DNA of 64,000 bases from NCBI RefSeq assembly GCF_050947875.1, contig NC_134571.1, forward strand, positions 883,001-947,000, given 5' to 3'. The position numbers and the translations under genes were made by a program. Shown in pieces: positions 10,764 to 20,650 of the stretch (position 1 is the stretch's first letter; each line of letters opens with the position of its first letter). This DNA is from Dermacentor variabilis (taxonomy: Eukaryota > Arthropoda > Arachnida > Ixodida > Ixodidae). Below the pieces are notes generated by a model. That model saw only the letters and a program-made list of their open reading frames with translations. It was not told the DNA's origin and did not search any database.

Positions 10764-10800
10764 AGCCAACATTTCGACAAGTGGACTTGTCTTCTACAAG
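10764..10800 (-). ncRNA. Relic hammerhead-ribozyme-like motif
   Basis: The minus strand reads GACAAGTCCACTTGTC, a 7-bp hairpin, followed by GAAA and TGTTGGC. That matches stem II and the GAAA core side of hammerhead ribozymes carried by Penelope-like elements. The opposite core strand, CUGAUGA in active ribozymes, reads CTTGTAGA here. It is probably a decayed or variant copy. Confidence 0.45.
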
Positions 10801-11211
10801 GCGACATATGCTTTCCTCGCCACAGTATATATAGGTGGGGTTCTTCTAAAGGGGAGAGGGCGTAATGCGGGTGGGTGCGGCAACGAGCGAAAGTGCGTTA
10901 GTGTGTCGAATTGAGAATAAAGGAGTGCTGTGCACAAGGCCAGGGACCCGGCCGTCTGTCAATCACATGTAAACGCCTGTGTGTCAGCCAGCGTGTGAAC
11001 AGCGGGCACAGCAGCCCTTTATTACCTGTTTCACTGGTGGTCGTAGGCTATCATGTCTCTGAAAGAGATAATAGAAGGAGCAACAGAAACCGGTGCTCGT
11101 AAAAAGAAAGGAAAATACTGAAATGGTATAAATAAATAAAGGGGGGAAAACAGAAAGAAGAAGAACAGAAAAAAAAAGAAAAAAAAACGGAAAAAATGCC
11201 AAGAAACCAAA

Positions 11212-11620
11212 CTAAGTATTGTTGCCTATTGCTTGAAATTTAGCATAACAAATAGATTCTAAAGCTCCCTTTGAAACGTTTATGCCTATTGGTTGCAATG
11301 TCTTGAACTTATGGATAAGGAATGATTTTCTGTACTTTCTTTCTCGTTCAGAAGGGAAGATGTAGAGTTTGAGTTCATCAAAGTTATGACCTGTTTGGTT
11401 GACATGCTCGGCGATGGCTTTGGGAAGCTTTTTAGCTGTGTTTGTGCAATGTCCGTTTAATCTGACGTTCATTGATTGTCCTGTTTCACCTATATATTGT
11501 TTCTTATAGAAGGGACATTCAAGCATGTAAATCACATCTGAACTTGTACAAGTGAAGCTAGATTTGACTTCGTGTGTATGACTATTTGCAGTGCTTTTAA
11601 TTTTAATGCCACTTTGAAGG
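11212..11620 (-). pseudogene. GIY-YIG endonuclease domain of a Penelope-like element
   Basis: The frame shows VIYMLECPFYKKQYIGETG, the GIY-YIG motif pair in the form used by Penelope-like elements. A conserved R (MNVRLNGH) and AIAEHVNQTGHNF follow. The domain cuts DNA to prime element insertion. An open frame reaches 11676, but the family-like sequence seems to start near 11605, where the inverted reverse transcriptase piece joins. Without the linked reverse transcriptase it cannot be functional. Confidence 0.75.
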
Positions 11621-11797
11621 TGCCTGCACCTTACATTGCATGTTACATTGACGACATATTTATAATATGGGAACACGGCACAAGTGCGTTAACCAACTTA
11701 ATCAGCCATTTAAATCGCTTTCACCCGAGTATTAAATTTACTGCTCACCACTCTTCTAGTCAGATCAACTTCCTGGACACGACGGTCTACTATGGGT
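11620..11797 (+). pseudogene. Penelope-like reverse transcriptase fragment, inverted
   Basis: The plus strand reads CYIDDIFIIWEHG and continues to QINFLDTTVYYG. YIDDIF is the catalytic box of Penelope-type reverse transcriptases, and INFLDT is a conserved downstream block. The fragment is about 59 codons long with no upstream part. It abuts the minus-strand GIY-YIG segment head to head, as expected from a 5' inversion during insertion or from two separate fragments. Confidence 0.75.
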
Positions 11798-12272
11798 TTA
11801 GTGAGATGTAGTTTGTTGTCGGCACAGCGGTCCCATTCGTGCTGCCATTCTGCCGTTAAGGCTTTTCTAATTGCACGGATGCTATATTTGTATGGAAGTG
11901 TTGTGTTTGTTATCTCTTTGCATGCTGCTGTCGATGCACATCTATCAGCTGCTTCATTACCTGGTATCCCAACATGGCTTGGAACCCAGCAGAAACGAAT
12001 TGACCTCCCGTATTTGTTAAGCGCCACCATGTTTAAAATGTCTCCCATCAGGGGTTCACACTCAAATTTCAGCTGTAGAGCCTTCAGTGTGCTTAAAGAA
12101 TCAGTGTATATGAGTGCATTTTTGTGTTTATCAGTGATAATCTTTTTAACAACAACCCATATAGCGTAAACTTCAGCCGTGAAAACAGAGGCGTGTTGTG
12201 GCAATCGAATACTCGTTTCCCAATTTTCCGTTACGGTCCCCACGCCCACATGTTCTTTTGTTCCTGTGATCT
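11798..12272 (-). pseudogene. RNase H domain of an I-type LINE
   Basis: The frame 12249-11710 contains FTAEVYAIW (glutamate), LIYTDSLSTL (aspartate), FCWVPSHVGIPGNEAADR (histidine and final aspartate). These are the blocks of LINE-encoded RNase H, which removes RNA from the hybrid during retrotransposition. A GSK-type first block lies near 12262 in another frame. Sequence beyond 11797 belongs to the Penelope fragment. The upstream reverse transcriptase is missing. Confidence 0.8.
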
Positions 12273-12274
12273 TT

Positions 12275-12357
12275 TGATCCTGTGTTGTTTATTTTCTCCG
12301 CCTTTAAGGGTGGTGCAAGTGGCGCCATGCACAGCTATCTAAAACGAAACCGTAACA
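12275..12357 (-). mobile_element. Truncated 3' LTR of Ty3/gypsy element B
   Basis: This piece matches the inner end of the LTR at 17694-17912 (TGTTGTTTATTTTCT, GCCTTTA, GGGTGG, GCAAGTGG). It ends in GTAACA. Its outer part is lost where the RNase H LINE fragment begins. Confidence 0.7.
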
Positions 12358-12374
12358 GTCCTCCCCCCTTAGAT
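12358..12374 (-). promoter_or_regulatory. Polypurine tract of gypsy element B
   Basis: The minus strand reads TAAGGGGGGAGGAC directly before TGTTACGG of the 3' LTR, the expected place for plus-strand priming. Confidence 0.7.
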
Positions 12375-12499
12375 CATGCAAGAAAAACATTATGGGAAGT
12401 AGCGCTACACTGGCTTATGGCTTCTTGTGCTTCTTTGCAACTGAGGTGTGCTGCATACCGAGTTAAGACAGTTCACAGCAGTCTCTTCTGTGCCACTGT

Positions 12500-13303
12500 G
12501 ACTAGTTTATGGCTGGCTCCGAGTTTGCAAAAACAGCCGGATGAGTATCGCACACACTTGTCGGACGGCTAACAATGTCTGTGTTGTAGGAGGTTCAGGC
12601 TCCAATGGTCCGGCAGTTGATGAGGAGACTTCTTCGCGTTGAGGACGTAGGTGGTCACTGTGCCCATGCCAGTCAGTACCATCACTGAGACAGACGATAG
12701 CTGCTGGCTGGCCTGTGGTGCTCACGACACGTGCAGGTACCCACGGTAGGCCTTGACGAAGTCCTTTGCAAGTACGTTGTCTCCCACATTTGGCAGTGGA
12801 GAAGAACGGCACCTATTTGTGGTGTACAGCTTCCACTTAACCTGTCTCAGCAGGACTGAAACGTGTAAACTTGGGCGAAGAACATCCAAAGGTGTCTTGA
12901 ACATCCTTCCCATGAGCATTTCACATGGTGCTCTGCCAGTGACCTTGTGTGGTAAGGTTCTATAATTAAACAAGAACCTTGACATTTGGTTTTGAAAGGA
13001 TCCACGACTGCTCTTCTCGACCTTGTTCTTGACACTCTGTACAACACGCTCTGCCGCACCATTGGAAGCTGGATGGTAGGGTAGTACAAGCATGCGACGT
13101 ATCCCATTTCTTGTCAGGAATTCCAAGTATTGCTCACTTGGAAAGGCGGGTCCATTATTGGACACGATGACATCCGGCAGCCCTTGCTGTCCAAATGCTA
13201 TCCGCAATGCTGTGATGACAGCATGAGCTGATGTTGGCACCACTGGACAGACTTCGACCCATATTGAATAGGCATCCACAATGACGAGAAATGTATGTCC
13301 CAA
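12500..13303 (-). pseudogene. Integrase of gypsy element B, catalytic Asp changed
   Basis: The frame 13303-12722 covers the integrase core: IVDAYSIWVEV (first Asp), VIVSNNGPAF (second block) and HPASNGAAERVV (Glu). In active enzymes the second block reads SDNG; here it is SNNG, so the second catalytic aspartate is lost. The C-terminal tail continues in a shifted frame (12812-12507). The motif style fits the K02A2.6-like group of Ty3/gypsy elements. The enzyme would insert element DNA into chromosomes but is inactive here. Confidence 0.8.
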
Positions 13304-13351
13304 GAACGGGCCCCCAAATTCAACATGAAGCCTTGACCAAAGCCTCTGTGG

Positions 13352-13942
13352 TCATGGCCAGGGCGTGCGCTGAATGCATTGAAGTGTACGCTGGAAAGCT
13401 TGGCATGTAGCACAACCCTTTATGCTCTTGGAGATGTCACCATCGATTCCCGGCCACCAGACATGGCTTCTGGCAATCGAGTTGCTTTTCTCAATGCCAG
13501 GACGCCCAGCATGAAGAAGAATCAGGACTTTGCCTTGCAGAGGTTTTGGGATGACAACTCTGGAACCCCACAGCAAGCAACCTTCATGGAGGCTGAGTTC
13601 ACTACTCCTTGCTGTGAATGGATTGCCCTCTGGTCCGACTGGAAGCCCTTCTAGTAGGACAACAAAAACTATCTGACTCTGGAACGGATCATTTCTTGTA
13701 GCCTGTGCTAGAACAGCTGGTGACAAGAGTCCCAGGTATGCTTGTTCAAGCATGAAGATTCCAGCAGGTGCAGGCAGATCAACACTCTTTGTTGGCAACA
13801 GCAACCTGCTGAGGGCATCAGCATGACTCAAGTCCAGACCAAGCTTGAACATGAGCTTGCACTTGTAAGCAGAAAATTTAAGTGCACACCTGACTAGTCG
13901 TGGTGAAGCTTGCACAGGAACAGGCTTATCAGCACTCGACAA
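13352..13942 (-). pseudogene. RNase H end and integrase zinc domain, gypsy element B
   Basis: The frame includes LSHADALSRL, the usual end of gypsy RNase H (normally N/A-DALSRL). Further on come LLHAGRPGIEKSNSIARSHVWWPG and CATCQAF, the H2C2 zinc-binding region of integrase. In the zinc motif the first His-x-His has become HAGRPG, so one ligand is doubtful. The N-terminal RNase H blocks are in other frames upstream. Confidence 0.75.
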
Positions 13943-14019
13943 TCACAGAAGCAGTTTATGATCCGTGTATGTGGTGAAATGAATGCCCCGCAGGTACTGG
14001 TGGAACTTTTTAATGCCGG

Positions 14020-14529
14020 ATGCAAAGGCTAGTACCTCTTTGTCAATTTGTCTGTACTTTTTCTCTGCATGAGACAAGCTTCTGGATGCAAAGGCATTGG
14101 ACAGTTCTCGACCATCAGCTTCTCAATATGCCAAAACTGCACCAATCACATATGGAGATGCATCAGAACTGGGACACAGTGGTTTCTCTGGATATAAATG
14201 TACTAGGACCAATTGCCAATTGCCAATTACCAATCGCTTCACTGTGGTGAACTCATCTTCTTGCTCTTTTCCCCACACCCATGTTTTCTCGTTCATGAAA
14301 CATGGATGAACAGGGCATAGGCATCCAGAAATGTTTGGAAGGAAACGCCTGTACAAATTCACAATCCCCAATGAGCTTTGGAGTTCCCTGACATTCCGGG
14401 GTGCAGGTGCGTGAAGGATTGCGGATACCTTGCTTAAGCTTGGAGATAGCCCTTCTTTGCTTATGATGTGCCCTAGGTACTTCACCTGTGGCACAATAAA
14501 GTGGCACTTGTCGAAATTCAACTTAAGTC
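14020..14529 (-). pseudogene. C-terminal reverse transcriptase and RNase H start, gypsy element B
   Basis: The minus-strand frame reads LKLNFDKCHF, VKYLGHIIS, LGIVNLYRRFLPN and then SSDASPYVIGAVLAY. These are the thumb and connection blocks followed by the start of RNase H (D-A-S-x-x-x-x-G). The reverse transcriptase palm lies across an insertion at 14810-15290. Confidence 0.8.
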
Positions 14530-14809
14530 TGTTGTGTCGGCAGCGGCAGGCAAGTGGGGGCCCCCAGCCAGTGAACGCGCGGCGAGCGCCGACGCAGTGA
14601 AGGAGACTCGGAGCTAACTGCTCCTGATGAAACCGGAACAAAGACTCAGCCGGCTAGCGGCCGTTTATTACTAAATAGGACTTCACATGCGAGATGACAC
14701 CTCCTGATTGGTTCCAGCTCGTCACATGACAGAAGGGGGGTGCGCCATCTAGCTAAACTACTACAAAACATAAATGTATGATAACACGTGGATCTGGCAG
14801 GGGGCGACA
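14530..14809 (-). mobile_element. LTR-like insertion inside gypsy element B
   Basis: The reverse transcriptase reading is interrupted between the GDVGL and RLKLNF blocks by about 280 bp. The insert begins TGTTGTGTCGGC and contains an AATAAA on the minus strand (near 14670). It finishes near GATAACA or GGGCGACA. TG/CA-like ends and an internal poly(A) signal suggest a solo LTR. I could not find a clean target duplication, so the exact ends are uncertain. Confidence 0.5.
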
Positions 14810-15290
14810 CTATACTGCAAAGTCCAACATCACCAAGTCAAGAGAGAACAGCCCTGAGGTTGCGAAAGTGCTCCGAATCATTCAGGCTAGTAACAAGGAT
14901 GTTATCAAAATATACTGCAACATGCAGCAGTCCTCAAAGAAGGTTCTCCATTTCTCTTTGGTACAAGGCTCGTGCTAAAGAAATGCCAAAAGGAAAATGT
15001 GTGTACTGAGATAGCCCCATATGTGTGGAAATAGTAACGTACTTCCTAGAGTCTTCATCAAGAACTATTTGCTGCTAGGCATCCCTCAAATTCACTTTAG
15101 TGAACTTTTCACCCTTCAACATGAGTCAAAGGTCCTCAATTCTCAGAATTGGGTACTTTTCCAACGTGGCCACCGGATTAACAGTAATCTTGAAATCTTC
15201 GCAAATTCTGATGTGGCCATCCTTCTTAGCCACTGGAAGATTAGGCACAGCCCAATCTGAAGAGGCAACTGGCTTAAGAATGCCCTCTCT
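14810..15290 (-). pseudogene. Reverse transcriptase palm of gypsy element B
   Basis: On the minus strand blocks such as AVPNLPVAKKDGHIRICED, FPFGISLA and a damaged catalytic box (VYFDNILV in place of YxDDxxV) can be read, with several in-frame stops. They are characteristic of Ty3/gypsy reverse transcriptase. The second catalytic Asp has become Asn. Confidence 0.75.
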
Positions 15291-16890
15291 ATAGACCGTT
15301 TCATCGGGCGAAGAGGATAGGGCGCGCGGACCTCCTCTCTGGCTTGGGCGATCCGGCGCGGCGCTGCTTGAAAGTATTGCTGTCGCTTGCTGCGGAACGA
15401 TTTCAAGATGTTTTAGATCTTACTTTGTGAAATTTACGCCATGTTCATTCATATAAGGTCGTCAGGGAAGCCTTTCGGTGCATCGGTAACTACTGTAGGC
15501 CGAAATATGTCTTGGAGGCGCAAAAATGTGACGTGCATAATCAGCCGCGGTGTATGCGCATTATCAGTCGCGGTGCGTGTATGTGTTGTTTACTATTTTG
15601 CTTATATCGATTTTAATTCAACAAAGAAAACCGGCGTCTCTGTATTACCAGCATTAAATGGTAAATCAGCTCACTGTCTGATCGATTGGCGTAAGGAGTA
15701 AAACATAAGAGCGCATGCTCGTGCACGGCCAACCTAAGGCAACGACGAAACATCTGAGCGACAGGCGCTATCAAATATTTGTGATACACTGGCATCATTC
15801 TCACGCATTTCAAGTCTAGTATGCTTGAAATTACCATACATCTACGCTAGCCTTGCTGCACGAGGCCCGTGGCGCTGCTCAACACAGCGATCACTGCGGT
15901 TGGTGAGCTAGCACGATACATATATAAGCTGCGTGCTTCGGCATTGCCTTTTTGGCCTGTATACAGCCATAATATATGAAAGGGTTCGCATAAAAAGAAT
16001 GCGATGGCAATTTTTGAGGGCTAAATTTCCGTAATACGTGTGAGTGCGTCGTAGAGAACTGAACGAATACAACCGAACAAAAAATCGGTTATTATCCTCT
16101 TTCTCTAAATAAGCAAGAAAAAACGGGCTAACGCCGCACAACGTTTATAAATATATAACCGCTGATGTCGTATGCTTGGCCATGCGCTATATAAAACAAA
16201 GATATCTGTCATCCAGCACCTACTACTGCTTAGGAGGACGCTTGCGAAGTTCGTAAACGGTCGCTTTGATGGACAAGCTTAATTCAGACTGTAAGGCATG
16301 CTGCTATTACTAGCCAAAACTATTTTATTCATAGGTGGAAACCTCATCCACCCAACCAAGTAGTCACGCAATGTAACCTGCAGCGAACAGTTTTAACGCT
16401 TGTCAAAGTATAACAGCACAGCTCCTATCGCAGCCGAACGGTACCCACGCTGTTACGATCGGCGCGTATGTTTCATGGCTCCTAAAGCGCAGCTTATAAA
16501 TAGAGGATAACACTACAATGAGGTCACATTAGTGATTGGAACATTCAGAAATACACAACTGATCTCCGAGGCTGATTGTAGGCTCAAATATGCGCGTACA
16601 CATCGCGCTGCGTGTTCCGTCCACCTCAACGCCAGCAGAAATTCCGGCCACGCCTTAAACCACTTCAGCACATCTCACAGAACCGTTTACCACGTAGAAG
16701 ACGCACGTCATACTAAACAGACCGCACGGCCGCGAAAACAAACGCCAGAACCTACCGCCGAGCGTATAGCTGCCATGCAAAAGAGCGCTTTCACCCAAGC
16801 CAGTATGGCGCTGCTCATAGGCGGCGCCACTGCGTTCACAATATGGCGGCGCCTATGAAAAAAATGTCTATATAGGCGCTGAAGCTCTTG
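15291..16890. other. Unexplained 1.6-kb block between gag and pol of gypsy B
   Basis: Here one would expect protease and the first part of pol. Instead there is about 1.6 kb with no gypsy motif in any frame. It includes a TATA-like CTTATAAATA at 16493-16502 and an imperfect inverted repeat near 16818-16857 (CATAGGCGGCGCC against GGCGGCGCCTATG). A plus-strand frame of 108 codons at 16532-16858 has no recognised similarity. It may be an unclassified insertion. Confidence 0.4.
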
Positions 16891-16904
16891 TGACACCCCA
16901 TTCT

Positions 16905-17690
16905 TCAGGGCAAAGGGCACTGTATCTTGCGGTACCCAACCTTATGCATAGGTAACGAACTTCTGCTGGAACTGAAACTGGAACTCTTAACATCCTTGCC
17001 TTCTTTATATCCCTCTCTCTCCCTCTCTCTGCTGGAACTAGCTATCTTGCCAGCATCTTTCTTCGCAGCTTCCATGGCAAGTGAAATTTCCACGACGTCT
17101 TCACACGCAAGATCTGCCTTCTCGAGCAGCCTCGTCTGCACAGCTATGTCTTTGATGCTGCACATGATATGGTCCCTCAGCATATTGCCAAGCTCAGTTC
17201 CAAAGTTGCAATATTCTGAGAGACTTTTGAGAGACACCACAAAGTTACTGATGGACTCGCCCTCCACGCCAAAGCACCTGATGAACCGAAAATGCTGAAT
17301 AACAGCAGATGGTTTGGGGCAGTAATGGACACCCAGAATGGAAGTAATTTCTTGCAAAGTTTCGTCTTGCGGCTAGGCAGGTTCAACAATATTCCCCAAG
17401 AGAGCATACATCTTTTATCCAGAGCAACTAAAGAAGACCGACTTCTATTTTTCTGCTGCAATGTCATTGGCGATGAAGAAAGCTTCAAGGCGTTCAACAT
17501 AGGAGGTGCCACACATCTCCGGTCTCCTCTGTCGCATGTTTCGAGGTTGCCGAACATTGGCATGACGAAGTTCTGTTGCGTCGAATTCACTAGATGAACG
17601 ATGAACTCACATGTGTAGAAATGAACATGAAAGAATGATGCACTTAAAGAAACTTGAATGAGAAACTTGAATGCTTTTACCTTCATCGCC
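16905..17690 (-). pseudogene. Gag of Ty3/gypsy element B
   Basis: The frame 17357-16905 contains SLSEYCNFGTELGNMLRDHI and IQ/VQTRLLEKADL-like sequence. This is the capsid region seen in K02A2.6-like gypsy Gag proteins (YCxFG, L-x-x-MLRDR). The N-terminal part lies in the adjoining frame (17692-17177), starting near NSTQQNFVMPMFGNLE. The zinc knuckle expected at the C-terminus is missing; the frame runs into the unexplained block at 16890. Confidence 0.75.
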
Positions 17691-17693
17691 ACT

Positions 17694-17912
17694 TGTTACG
17701 AGTATAACTGAGCAGTTCCGAGAGGCAGACCGACTGCAGACGCCGTCAACGGTTACGCCCAATGAACAGAAAGCGACAATATGTACTGCAGCACGACCGT
17801 ACACTTGGGTTCGCACTTGCAACTGATCCCATGTTGTTTATTTTCTCTGCCTTTATAGGGTGGCGCAAGTGGCACCATGCAAGACAAAGCCATTTAAAAT
17901 GAAACTCTAACA
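17694..17912 (-). mobile_element. 5' LTR of Ty3/gypsy element B
   Basis: The 219-bp sequence begins TGTTACGAG and ends CTCTAACA. Its inner portion matches the truncated copy at 12275-12357. On the minus strand the LTR is followed by AGTGGCGATGAAGG, a plausible primer-binding site starting at TGG. The right flank is a broken Tigger transposase gene. Confidence 0.7.
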
Positions 17913-18401
17913 GTGCCCAACGCGTATGCGTGGCCGACGTCAAGGGGGCCATGTACAAGTGGATAATCCGAAACTGCTTCAGACGCACCCAGTGATGACT
18001 CTGAAAATTCAGATGAGTGCAATGAAGCCATTGCCAGCATTTCCGAAGTTTGGAGTGAGCTGTCAGAATTTCCGGAAGCCGCTGACGGATCAATGATCGA
18101 CGAGTTTGGGAGTGCGGATGATGGTGTCACGACAACAGGAGAGCCTGAAAACGAAGACTACATTGCCGACATCGTACGAAGCACAAGTGAAAGGGGGCAC
18201 AATGAGGAAAGCAATGATGATCCTTTGCCCACATCCTAAAAGGTGATTGGTGCACTCGAACTAGCTCAGCGCTTCTGTGCAAATGTGGAAGATTGCGGCC
18301 TCAGCTGCCCCAACTCATTTGACAATGTGGAGAATTGTGTGCTGTCACAGGCAGCGAAGTTACCCAAGCAGAAGATACAGGACTATTTCATGCAAGACTA
18401 A
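17913..18401 (+). pseudogene. C-terminal fragment of a Tigger-like transposase
   Basis: Just after the LTR a frame reads VKGAMYKWIIRNCFRR, like the block after the DDE core in Tigger/jerky-type transposases. A shifted frame (from about 17992) carries an acidic tail. It includes one in-frame TAA before KVIGALELAQRF and ends QKIQDYFMQD-stop, the usual K-x-x-DYF ending. The catalytic core is absent, cut at the LTR border. Confidence 0.75.
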
Positions 18402-18550
18402 GCTAGTTGCATCAATAAAGTGCTTTTCTAAATAATATGTGCTTTTATGATGTCAAATTCGTTAGCAGGCTTATATCGAATTATGCCCTATATCGAACTG
18501 ATAGGAGGTTTTTTTTTTTTTTCAAGTTCGATATAACCAAGTTCGAGTGC
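18402..18550 (+). mobile_element. 3' end of a Tigger-like transposon
   Basis: Downstream of the transposase stop is AATAAAG. TATATCGAATTATG and GTTCGATATAACCAAG repeats follow, finishing near GTTCGAGTGCATA. Repeated TATATCGA blocks at the ends are shared with the other Tigger derivatives in the window. Confidence 0.65.
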
Positions 18551-18942
18551 ATACGCTGACCCCTCCCCCCCCCCTGTAAAAAACTTCCATCAAAATTGGA
18601 TTGTATGCTATGGCCACGTGAAGCATGCTAGGTTGACCTCCTCTGGCAGTTGCTATGGGTTGTGTGCGCACTATGGAGATACCAGGTTGTTCTCATGATC
18701 GAGTTGCGGAGCGACATGCGAGAAGGATGGAGTAGCAACGTAAGTGGCAGCAGGCCGACCGCGAGTTGACCAACTCCGAAATCGTCGCACCTGCAGATTG
18801 CTTTCAATATACAATGCGCGCCGTTGTGAAAACTACAGTTGCTACCAGTGTACAAGCCACTGGTTAAAACTAGACATTTGTTAGCAAAAACAGACTCACA
18901 TGAAAACAGAGAGAGCTCTGGAAGTATGAATACCAGACTCAC
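18551..18942. other. Intron, nothing recognised
   Basis: A C-rich run (18562-18573) then ordinary intronic sequence leading to the exon 4 donor. Confidence 0.4.
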
Positions 18943-19128
18943 TTGAAACGAAGACAGGGCGAGGTGTCCCTGCGACCTGTCTCCTGGGCAGACAGCCACC
19001 AGTGGTGAGAGCAAAAGCTGCAGCTGGCTCTCGCGATGGCTTTTGCAGACTTCCAGCTGAAGGCGCTCCAGGTACAGGGATGGGCACGGAGGCTCCTGCT
19101 CACTGCAGCCCTGAGATGTGGCACCAGT
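18943..19128 (-). CDS. BLTP1: BLTP1 (KIAA1109/Tweek) homolog, exon 4 of 5 seen
   Basis: This 186-nt exon encodes 62 residues, phase 0 at both ends, between a GTTAGCTAACACAG-type acceptor region and the donor GTGAGT. It includes EPPCPSLYLERLQLEVCKSH and SQLQLLLSPL. An acidic/PPCP segment, then a V/LERLxxE block and QLLLSP, is how I recall the matching part of KIAA1109/Tweek proteins. It joins in frame to exon 3 (...GHLMK then TGATSQG...) and exon 5. It would be part of the long beta-rich lipid-conducting bridge. Confidence 0.8.
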
Positions 19129-20339
19129 CTGTGTTAGCTTTTGGGTGAGCCACTCTAAATGTTGGCCTTCTTGGCATGGATGGTGTTCTTTGTTGTGAGG
19201 TTGGGTATATTTAATCATGACAAAGAAGCTTCCTGGTGCAAATCAAGTTTAAGACACAAAAATTGCTAGCATAATGCACAAGATATAGCCATGTCCCTCA
19301 ATACATTTTTTATGTGTGCTGTTTGCTACAGCCTTGCATTCTGCCAGTGAATGGATACTTGCAGAGTCTAGCCAACTTGCATGAGGCAGGAAACATAACA
19401 ATAATGCATTCTGCTAACACTTCATAGAAGCCTATGCAGGTAGAGAACAGCTAATCTTTCACAGTCACACTGTGCCACTAAAGTGCCAGTGCACCAATGC
19501 AAAAATTACTTCAAGGTTCTCTTTTTTTTTTTCTAGTTATGCTTTTCCCCATCCCCCCCTACCAAAGTTACCTTATTTTATTACAGATTTAGATACTGCT
19601 GAGTGACTCATTAAAAGAAAAAAAATAATCAGGGTGAGTACCAAGTTGACAATTCCAAAATCCCTGAGTTTTCCAGGTTTTCTCTGAACACCTTTGCAAT
19701 ATTCCCTGAATGAGCCAGAACTTTGTTTTATGTCAAGACAGGCTGACGCCATGTTGCCTGGTGCTGTCGCTCTCTAGTAAGCATGTTGAAACAAAAAAAA
19801 TGACTTAATCTAAGTTTGAATAGTAAGGAGTAATATCTATTTTATTTAAAAAGAAAACAGAAGGAAGATGTTAGTAAAATGCACAGCGAAAAAAACGGTA
19901 AAACCCACGCCAAATCGAGTCAAACATTTTCAAATACGAATGAAAAGGAGATGCATACAGAAGTAAATATTTTCAAATACAAGCTATTTCTATCAACTGA
20001 TAGCATGCTCATCGGTATGAGGCCTGAACTTTCTCACAACTAAGATTTTCTCTCAGCAGCTAAGAAGCCAACCTCAACTGTCTTGACATACTCTCAGCCC
20101 ATACACAACAACTCAGTGCTGGGTTTCACTTCTTTAAAGAATTTATTTCGGTTTGAATGAGTTTGGATGAGGGACACCTGCATCTCCGCATCAGCCAACA
20201 CTTTGTTTTTTGAGCTCAAGCTCTTTCAAAGAGGCGGCAGCACACTTCCTTTCTTGTTAATTCCTCAGTGCGTCAGTCCTTTCTGTTCTTATTCTCCTTC
20301 CGCCATGCGTTCGGCCCATGGACCATTTGAAGCATCCTC
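19129..20339. other. Intron with a faint dispersed repeat
   Basis: Mostly AT-rich intron. Around 19650-19720 it has CCCTGAGTTTTCCAGG and ATTCCCTGAA, a wording I associate with dispersed repeats, but there is no second copy in the window. Confidence 0.35.
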
Positions 20340-20650
20340 TTAGTCAGTTGTACAGTCAATGTCCGAGCCAACGTCCCAGCACATGAACCATCTTCGTGGT
20401 GGCTCGATGGCTTCCCAAAAGAGTTCCTGCAGCTTTCGCTTGCAGGTGTCTGAAATAGTCAATTTCTCCTGATGTGTTTGGAACCAAAGATGGGCTGCTC
20501 GTTTGAGGTAATAGATGATGTTATCCAGCATTATAGGCAGGTCCCACTGGTTGTTCTTGCTGGCTCGCTCGTATTCGATTAGCCAGTCTTCGACATCCAT
20601 GGTGTCAGCACCGAAAAAGGTGTCAGGGTCTCGGAGTTGGGTCAGCACTA
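20340..20650 (-). pseudogene. Gag-like fragment of an LTR retrotransposon
   Basis: The 102-codon frame reads FFGADTMDVEDWLIEYERASKNN, then NIIYYLKRAAHLWFQTHQEK. It parallels the Gag of gypsy element A (FHGDAFEDIEDWLDHFDR ... ARVWYENHE) without being the same family. It is the N-terminal capsid region only. No zinc knuckle or pol follows to the left. Confidence 0.7.

Larger units (their letters stand above)
10690..11620 (-). mobile_element. Penelope-like element, 3' half
   Basis: On the minus strand a GIY-YIG endonuclease frame is followed by about 500 bp of untranslated sequence containing a purine-rich stretch (11120-11200) and a hammerhead-like motif near 10766-10800. A GIY-YIG domain C-terminal to the reverse transcriptase defines Penelope-like retroelements. 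The reverse transcriptase fragment next to it (11620-11797) is on the opposite strand, so the element is rearranged. Confidence 0.8.

Noticed and set aside
16532..16858. Plus-strand gene of 108 codons downstream of a TATA-like box
   Set aside because: No family features, no supporting splice or poly(A) signals, and it lies in a block of uncertain origin; kept only as part of an unexplained region.
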